Shown here piece after piece: positions 58,449 to 64,000 of a stretch of 64,000 nucleotides of DNA; the first letter of the stretch is position 1, and the number at the start of each line of letters is the position of its first letter. The DNA lies in NCBI GenBank assembly GCA_038025085.1, contig CM076140.1, positions 37,199,501 to 37,263,500 on the forward strand, read 5' to 3'. Origin of the DNA: Tetragonia tetragonoides (taxonomy: Eukaryota; Streptophyta; Magnoliopsida; Caryophyllales; Aizoaceae). The notes under the pieces are model-generated. The model did not search any database and was not told the DNA's origin. It saw only the letters and a list, made by a program, of their open reading frames with translations. The position numbers were made by a program, and so were the translations under genes.

Positions 58449-59487
58449 GGAAAATTTGGCCAAAAACCCTTTAAATTTACACCAGATTGCCAATAACCCC
58501 TTAAAAGATAACTTTTGTCCAATACCCCTAACAAAATTAAAACGCCTGTTGTGACACCCCTTAATTACTATTTTGGCCAAATTTTAGACAAATTTGACCG
58601 ATATAACCTCACAAGTATTGCACATGACCCACTTATTAACTTTCTACCCCACTTTCATCTCCTAATTACTCCCTCAGACTTCACTAACTAATTTAATCTA
58701 ACTAAAGTCATTTAATTTAAAACACCTCATCCTTGCTCACTCTACTCAATACTCTCTTTTCTAGAATTCACCTTTGGCGTGTATGTTCTTCATCAAGCTC
58801 CATCAAAAGACCATCTCTCTCTTAACCCGACTACTAATTTGTTCCCTTTCGACCCCATTTCTCTATCTCTTCATGCAATTTGTGTCTGCCTCTATGAAAT
58901 TAGGGTTTGTGTTACTGAATTTCCCTTTAACAAAATTAACCCCAACTTGTTTAATTTTCCCATATACTTCTAATTAAGGTTATTTTGATATGCGTATGGT
59001 GAATAATTTACCCACCATATAATTTGTTGCTGATTTCCCCTATATAATTTGCCCATAATTTTTCCCACACAGAGAGAGAAGAAAATGGAAGGGAAAGTGA
59101 TGGAGATAGAAAGTTTGTCAGAGTAAATATGGGTGGCATAGACTACAGAGCTGAGAGAAAGAGAAGAGAGATAGTGGACTACACACTTTAGATGGAAAAC
59201 AAAATGTTAATTATTGGAGAAGAAAATGAGGGAGGTGATTGTCAATGCAAGGTGAGTTGAGGGAGTAATTAGGAAATGAGGGTTGATAAAAAATCAACAA
59301 GGGGGTCACGTGCCACACTTGTGAGGGTATATCGGTCAAGTTTGCCTAAAATTTGGCCAAAATAGTGATTAAAGGGGGGTCACGATTGGCGTTTTAATTT
59401 TAAAAGGGGGTTCTGAACCAAAGTTATCTTATAAGGTGGTTCTTGGCAATCTGGTGTAATCTGAAGGTTGTTTTGGCCAAATTTTCC
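58449..59487. mobile_element. MULE-type MITE, long inverted arms (1.04 kb)
   Basis: Tips GGAAAATTTGGCC and GGCCAAATTTTCC are perfectly inverted; the arms match over about 200 bp. The flanks TTAGATTTA (58440-58448) and TTAGACTTA (59488-59496) give a 9-bp TSD with one mismatch. The arms resemble in layout those at 23774-24864 (both carry a 'T-C-ACG-TG...AC(C)GGTT/ATAT' block), so they may be distant kin. No coding sense. Confidence 0.88.
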
Positions 59488-59591
59488 TTAGACTTAAGAC
59501 TGGAGTTTTACTTTTTTCTTTTTTTTGGTGATCCAGTCGGATCCTTTCCCTCTTTTTCAGTATCTCTCCCCTAGTACTCTTCTTAATATAT

Positions 59592-60067
59592 AGGGTAAAT
59601 TTCAGTGAGGTATATTGAGGTTTGGTGAAATTACAGAGAGGTATACTCACGTTTGTCTGAATACATTGAGGTATACTTCGTTGAGATTTCGGTCACTTTT
59701 TGACTGTTGACAAAAGTCGAACTAACTTCTGGACATAAATGCCCCTAGTATACCTCATTGAAATTTTCTAAAACTATTTATTGTGCAATGAAAGTAATCT
59801 CTCAAAATTTGTGTCAAAATTATCTCTCGAAATTAAAAACAAAAATTAAAAGGGAAAAAGTTAGAAATTATTGCACGATAATATTTGGTAGAAACTTCTA
59901 ATGAGGTATATAGGGGTATTTATGTCCAAAAATTAATTTGACTTTTGTCAACGGTCAAAAAAGTGATTGGAATCTCGTCTGAGTGTACCTCAGCATATTT
60001 AATCAAATGTGATTATACCTCTCTGTAATTTCGCCAAACCTCGGTATACCTCAATGAAATTTACCCT
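59592..60067. mobile_element. MITE with long inverted arms (476 bp)
   Basis: Tips AGGGTAAATTTCAGTGAGG and CCTCAATGAAATTTACCCT are inverted. The arms run about 170 bp and include TTTTTGACTGTTGACAAAAG and its complement. Flanked by AATATAT on both sides (59585-59591 and 60068-60074), a 7-bp direct repeat. Confidence 0.85.
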
Positions 60068-61894
60068 AATATATGTAATTTTGTCAAAACTCTTATATAT
60101 ATAACTCTGCTTTAGTACTTTGGAATTTGGATCAATGTCAACTTTAATCTCCTCATCCTCAACCCCATAGAGATGGCTTCAAACTTCTTCTCCTCACCGT
60201 CTCTTATCAGCATCACGCTCTCCTCTGTACCCCCTTGAGGCGGCTCTTAGATAATGTCCACCTCCAGTTTCCGAATCCCCGAAATATTGCCTTATATAAA
60301 CCCGATACGCTTCACTCTGGAAGCTAGGGGTTATCTCTCGCAGAGTGTTGGAAAGCATTAGCGGCATCAACACTCGTGACTGAATCAAACTACCTCACCT
60401 GCAGTGACTGCTGGTGCCTTACCTGCATCTGCTTCGCAATCTGTCATCTGTCTCCTAATGGAACAGGCTCGGGTGAGACCGGGGTGGTGGGCAGCAACTA
60501 TTTAAGAATCCTACTGCCAAAGGCTCCTCTACTCTGCCTCCTCTGCATTATTTTGTTATTCTTGTTCAGTCGCCCTAATGTGCTCAAAATTGCTTGTTTT
60601 TTCTCACATAATTGGTCACTTCCACACAGTTAAAGAAAGAAGAAAAACGGCGAATTTTTTGGTTGTAGCGTTTGATAATATCTCCTGTATATTGTACCTA
60701 TATATTGCCACTTGTTGATATTTATTCTTCGGTCTTTTCAGCTGTAATTATCTGCCAAGAGAATAATAAAAAATCTATTCCAATTTCATTTGCTGAGTGC
60801 CCACTACTTGCTCAGATATGGGCACGGGTTCAGATGCAGAGTAATTTTTTATTTTTTTATTTTTTTTATATTTATCTGAGTTTGCCTTTTTTTGGTCAAT
60901 TTTTTTTTTCTTGGTCAATATCTGAGTTTACCTTAATAGAGCATGTGAAGCAATTTGCAATGGAGTAAGAATGAAAGGGGGAGGGGAGCTCAGATGTGGT
61001 GATTTCAGTTATCATTAAGACATTAAAACGAAATTAAGTTGCAATAGTGCAAGACATTATTATTTAATATTTTCCATTTGGGCTCGGTAGCAGAAAAACT
61101 AACCTTTGGTCGTTGATGATTTAGATATTTTGGCGCAATTTGTAAAGGGATTATTTTATGCAGCTCAGCTAGAGTTCAAATTACTTGCAATAAGGTTTCT
61201 TAACTAGTAAGAATAGGTAGACATTTCAAGTGTTTGGTCAATGATAATGAGGTGATCAGTTTCTAAGATTTAAGGACTATCATTTGCATATAATAAACCT
61301 GTTTGGGCAAATCTTTCCCTCAATTTTATTCAGTTCTTTCTTAATGGTTCTGTGAGTTTTGTGAACTTTGTAAGGGCGCAATTCGCTTTTGGAGCTAATG
61401 AAATGATAGTACACCAACGGAGGTTGTTTATGACTGAAAGAATCCGTGATTTTCTGATAAAATTGATCAGAGTTCTACGACATAAATTAAGTTTATATCT
61501 CAAATTGTTGATATCGTAAATTTAATGTAGTGGCGTATCAGACTACAGGATATTTATAACCTAATATGCTACTCGGGAGAAGGAGAAAATATAATCCTAA
61601 TATATAATGAAATTACTTCTTTCCTAATTATGATAACAAAACTAAAATCTTTTCCTAATAAATTTTTCCTCCAATCTTAAACTTCCTCCCTTGTATTAAA
61701 TCAATCATAGAAGGGGAAGAAAAGACCTCAACAGCTACATAATGCACCGATTGCTAGACTGGGGAGTTGAAGCTTACCTCTTCAGTCATCTTACTAAGTC
61801 TCTGGATTCTAGGATTTGGACATGATATTTTTCTGGGGTGTTGTATCCTTCCTTAACCATCGTAGCTTATCTCCCCAAAGCTCCACTTTCCCGG
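60068..61894. other. Unassigned stretch, possible gene debris
   Basis: The GC content rises at 60120-60500, and a minus frame (60388-60194) reads FQSEAYRVYIRQYFGDSETG and YLRAASRGYRGERD. I do not recognise it and see no continuation. The rest, 60500-61890, is AT-rich with no convincing exon, RNA gene or element end. It might contain the 3' exons of the pseudokinase in decayed form. Confidence 0.35.
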
Positions 61895-62666
61895 TGTTGG
61901 GGAAAACTACGGTATTTACCCACAATCACAACAACAGATAATCGGAAAAATAAAGTGCAAGAACCCAAAATCAACACAAACAATTTTACGTGGAAAACCC
62001 CTCTCAATTAGGGAAAAAACCACGGTGCGGTTCTCCACGCACTAAACAATAATCCACTATGATAATCAAGATTACAATCGGCAACAATCACAAGATCAAG
62101 CAACAAGTAAACAAACTATCTTTGGTATTAGTACAAATTGACAAACTCTAACTCAATTTGGTACTCCCACAAAACCAAAGATACACCCACAAATACCTGT
62201 CGATGATCGATCCGAATACTCTGATTATCTTCACCCGAACAAACCGAATTAACCGTGAACTGGAACAAACCTCTTTGGAGAAATACTCAATTTCTCTCAC
62301 TCTTTTGTTTGTCTCTCACTCACTTGGCTCTTCCTTCTTTCGTTTTGTTTGGGCTTCCTTTTACTGCCAAACTCAATCACTCGGCAATTTCAAAAACAAA
62401 GGGCTTGCCCCTTTTATATTCAATCATCAACAACTAAAGAAGACCAAAAGGTTAAGACCTTTTGTTTCCCAATCATCAACTAAAGAAAACCAAAAGGCTT
62501 CAGCCTTTTTGTTTTCCCAACTTTTTAACTTCCTTTTTTTTTTTTTCTTTTTTTGTTTTTTTTTTTCTTTTCTTTTTCTTTTTGTTCTATTTTATTTTCT
62601 TTACAAAACTAAAATAAAATAAAACACAACTAAATATTATTTGGTATTTGGGGCGTTACCTCAACA
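61895..62666 (-). repeat. 3' LTR of the copia-type element (772 bp)
   Basis: On the minus strand it runs TGTTGAGGTAACGCC...TTTTCCCCAACA, a 5-base terminal inverted repeat. Contains the TTTACGTGGAAAACCCC motif (as read on the plus strand) and a T-rich (CTTTT)n stretch. The flanking five bases on the left are CCCGG; the matching copy would be right of the window. Confidence 0.85.
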
Positions 62667-63995
62667 AATCCTCCCTCGACCCAAATCACCAAATACTTCC
62701 ACCTTGTCCGAGAAACGGACCTTCTTCTTGGCCTTGCTCCTCCCTACACAATGACCCTCAACATAGCACAAGTTGTTCTCCGCCTTCTTTCCTTGCACAA
62801 TCAAAGTAGCACCACGATACACTTTGCACCACCTTCCCGTACCAATGTATCTACACCCTTGCGATGTCAACTCACCCAACGAAATCACGTTAACACGAGC
62901 ATCGGTTACATACGTCACATTGTGGAAGGTTCTAGTCACACCACCATGGAGCTCAATGCGGATGCTTCCCATCCCTTTGGCCTTCATCTTACCACTCCCC
63001 ATGTTGATGTCACCATACTCACCATCTTGGCACAAAGTATCAAACATAGCATGGTCTCTACAAATGTGAACCGAAGCGCCGGAGTCCAACACCCAACTCT
63101 CTTGGCTTTCCTTCCCCTCATTGTTACTAGCCAAGAACAACTCCTTATTACCATCACAAGACATAATTACATTAGAGGAACCGCTATCATCATCAATTTT
63201 GGTCTTACCCATCTTCTCTTGCAGCTGCTTGAAACTCTTCAAATCATCTCTCATCTTTGGGCAACGACTCTGAATATGACCCTTCTCACCACAATAGTAA
63301 CACTCCACGTTATTAAAGTCTCTCGCGCGCGACTTCGACCTACTTCTCGGGCCACCACCTCTTCTCTCATGATTCCTCCCTCTTTCGGACACCTCCGCGG
63401 CTAGTACTCTATCTCCTCCATCACTAGGAGATACACCATCAACCTGCAACATCATCCGATCATTCTCTCTCAACACTGTCATTGCTTCATCTAGTGTAAT
63501 CTCTGTCCTCCCTACAAGTAATGTCTGCACAATTGGCCTGTAGGACTTAGGTAGTGAAGCCAACAATAACAATGCCTCCTCCTGATCGGAGATCTTCTCA
63601 TCTGCATTTCTCAACTGACATACTAGCTGGTTAAAGTTATTAATGTGATCCTGCAACACTGTACCTTGCTCCATCTTTAGCTGGTACAACTCATATCTCA
63701 AACAAAGCTTGTTAGTCAGTGACTTTGATGCATATACACTCTGGAGCTTATCCAACAACTTCTTTGGATCTGTCTCAGTCAAGTAGTTATACTTGATCTC
63801 CGGAGCCATAGCTAATCTAATAGTACTGACAGCTTTCTTCTTCTTCGATGTCCATTGGGCATCGGTCACCCCACTAGGCTTTGTCTCATCTAAAGCCTCA
63901 TCTAAATTTTGTTGAACCAACAAATCCTCAACCGTACTCTTCCACACAGTAAAATTAATTTTACCATCAAACAAAGGAATTTCAAATTTGGGCAC
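62661..63995 (-). CDS. Copia gag with protease start (444 aa), intact
   Basis: Starts MPKFEIPLFDGKINFTVWK, the normal start of plant copia gag. The UBN2-type gag core follows: WTSKKKKAVSTIRLAMAPE, LDKLQSVYASKSLTNKL, KMEQGTVLQDHINNFN, LLLASLPKSYRPIVQTLL, ITLDEAMTVLREND. The CCHC knuckle CYYCGEKGHIQSRC is at about residue 230, then the protease active site WVLDSGASVHICRDH near residue 300, and the protease tail VTYVTDARVNVISLGELTSQGC. It ends KKVRFSDKVEVFGDLGRGRIC, whose last codons lie in the PPT and first LTR bases. There is no stop or frameshift in 1.3 kb, unlike nearly all other frames here. Confidence 0.92.
   Translation of the reverse strand: MPKFEIPLFDGKINFTVWKSTVEDLLVQQNLDEALDETKPSGVTDAQWTSKKKKAVSTIRLAMAPEIKYNYLTETDPKKLLDKLQSVYASKSLTNKLCLRYELYQLKMEQGTVLQDHINNFNQLVCQLRNADEKISDQEEALLLLASLPKSYRPIVQTLLVGRTEITLDEAMTVLRENDRMMLQVDGVSPSDGGDRVLAAEVSERGRNHERRGGGPRSRSKSRARDFNNVECYYCGEKGHIQSRCPKMRDDLKSFKQLQEKMGKTKIDDDSGSSNVIMSCDGNKELFLASNNEGKESQESWVLDSGASVHICRDHAMFDTLCQDGEYGDINMGSGKMKAKGMGSIRIELHGGVTRTFHNVTYVTDARVNVISLGELTSQGCRYIGTGRWCKVYRGATLIVQGKKAENNLCYVEGHCVGRSKAKKKVRFSDKVEVFGDLGRGRIC
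62667..62682 (-). promoter_or_regulatory. Polypurine tract of the copia-type element
   Basis: On the minus strand GGGTCGAGGGAGGATT directly precedes the LTR TG. It overlaps the end of the coding frame. Confidence 0.8.
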
Positions 63996-64000
63996 ACTCC

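Larger units (their letters stand above)
61895..64000 (-). mobile_element. Copia-type element with gag but no integrase or RT (right part outside window)
   Basis: Minus strand. The gag frame starts at 63995; upstream (the 5' LTR) is outside the window. After the gag zinc knuckle and the start of the protease, the sequence goes directly to a polypurine tract and a TGTTG...CAACA LTR at 62666-61895. No integrase, RT or RNase H lies between. Either pol was deleted or this is a gag-only (TR-GAG-like) family. Confidence 0.8.

Overview
This window is nuclear DNA from a flowering plant, almost certainly a dicot. The evidence is plant-type L1 LINEs, a Tat-type Ty3/gypsy element, a plant-style MULE transposase with GT-AG introns, Helitron ends, MITEs and long (TAA)n runs. 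The order is not certain; the Tat/Retand look would fit Caryophyllales, but that is a weak inference. I see no rRNA, tRNA or intact host gene. Nearly everything is transposable-element DNA, much of it nested, so the value of the window is in its insertion history.

1-13.5 kb: two LINEs of one family lie tail to tail. Copy A (+) runs in from the left edge and is badly broken. Copy B (-) is full length, flanked by an 18-bp target-site duplication (TSD), with ORF1 and ORF2 joined by an ATGA stop/start overlap. Then come a fossil LINE RT scrap, an AT-rich stretch with an old direct duplication, and a 5'-truncated LINE with a 17-bp TSD.

13.5-21.3 kb: intergenic DNA with a small hAT-like element, two MITEs with long inverted repeats, fossil LINE pieces, a possible host first exon (minus strand, 16.73-16.94 kb), a gypsy integrase scrap with an internal duplication, and a copia LTR scrap.

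21.29-36.20 kb: a complete but decayed Tat-type gypsy retrotransposon with 534/533-bp LTRs and a 5-bp TSD. It has gag, protease, RT-RNase H, a second (archaeal-type) RNase H and integrase on the + strand. Beyond pol lie three tandem-repeat arrays and a spliced antisense gene of the 'putative gypsy-type transposase' kind. Its gag is split by a hAT-like element that itself holds a MULE-type MITE. The retrotransposon sits inside one of two adjacent CAACTGG-rich inverted-repeat elements.

36.8-40.7 kb: a PBS-bearing retroelement scrap, then two Helitron-like elements placed head to head; the left one holds a solo LTR.

40.95-55.96 kb: an autonomous-type MULE with long terminal inverted repeats, swollen to about 15 kb. 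It encodes a MULE transposase (minus, with an intron) and a GRF zinc-finger protein (plus). The left part is interrupted by hAT-like element > 10-bp-TSD MITE > Helitron; the GRF finger is cut by a full-length LINE of a second family.

56-61.9 kb: exons of a decayed receptor-like pseudokinase gene with two MITEs, then unassigned DNA. 61.9-64 kb: the 3' half of a copia element (minus) in which gag plus the protease motif runs straight into the polypurine tract and LTR, with no integrase or RT.
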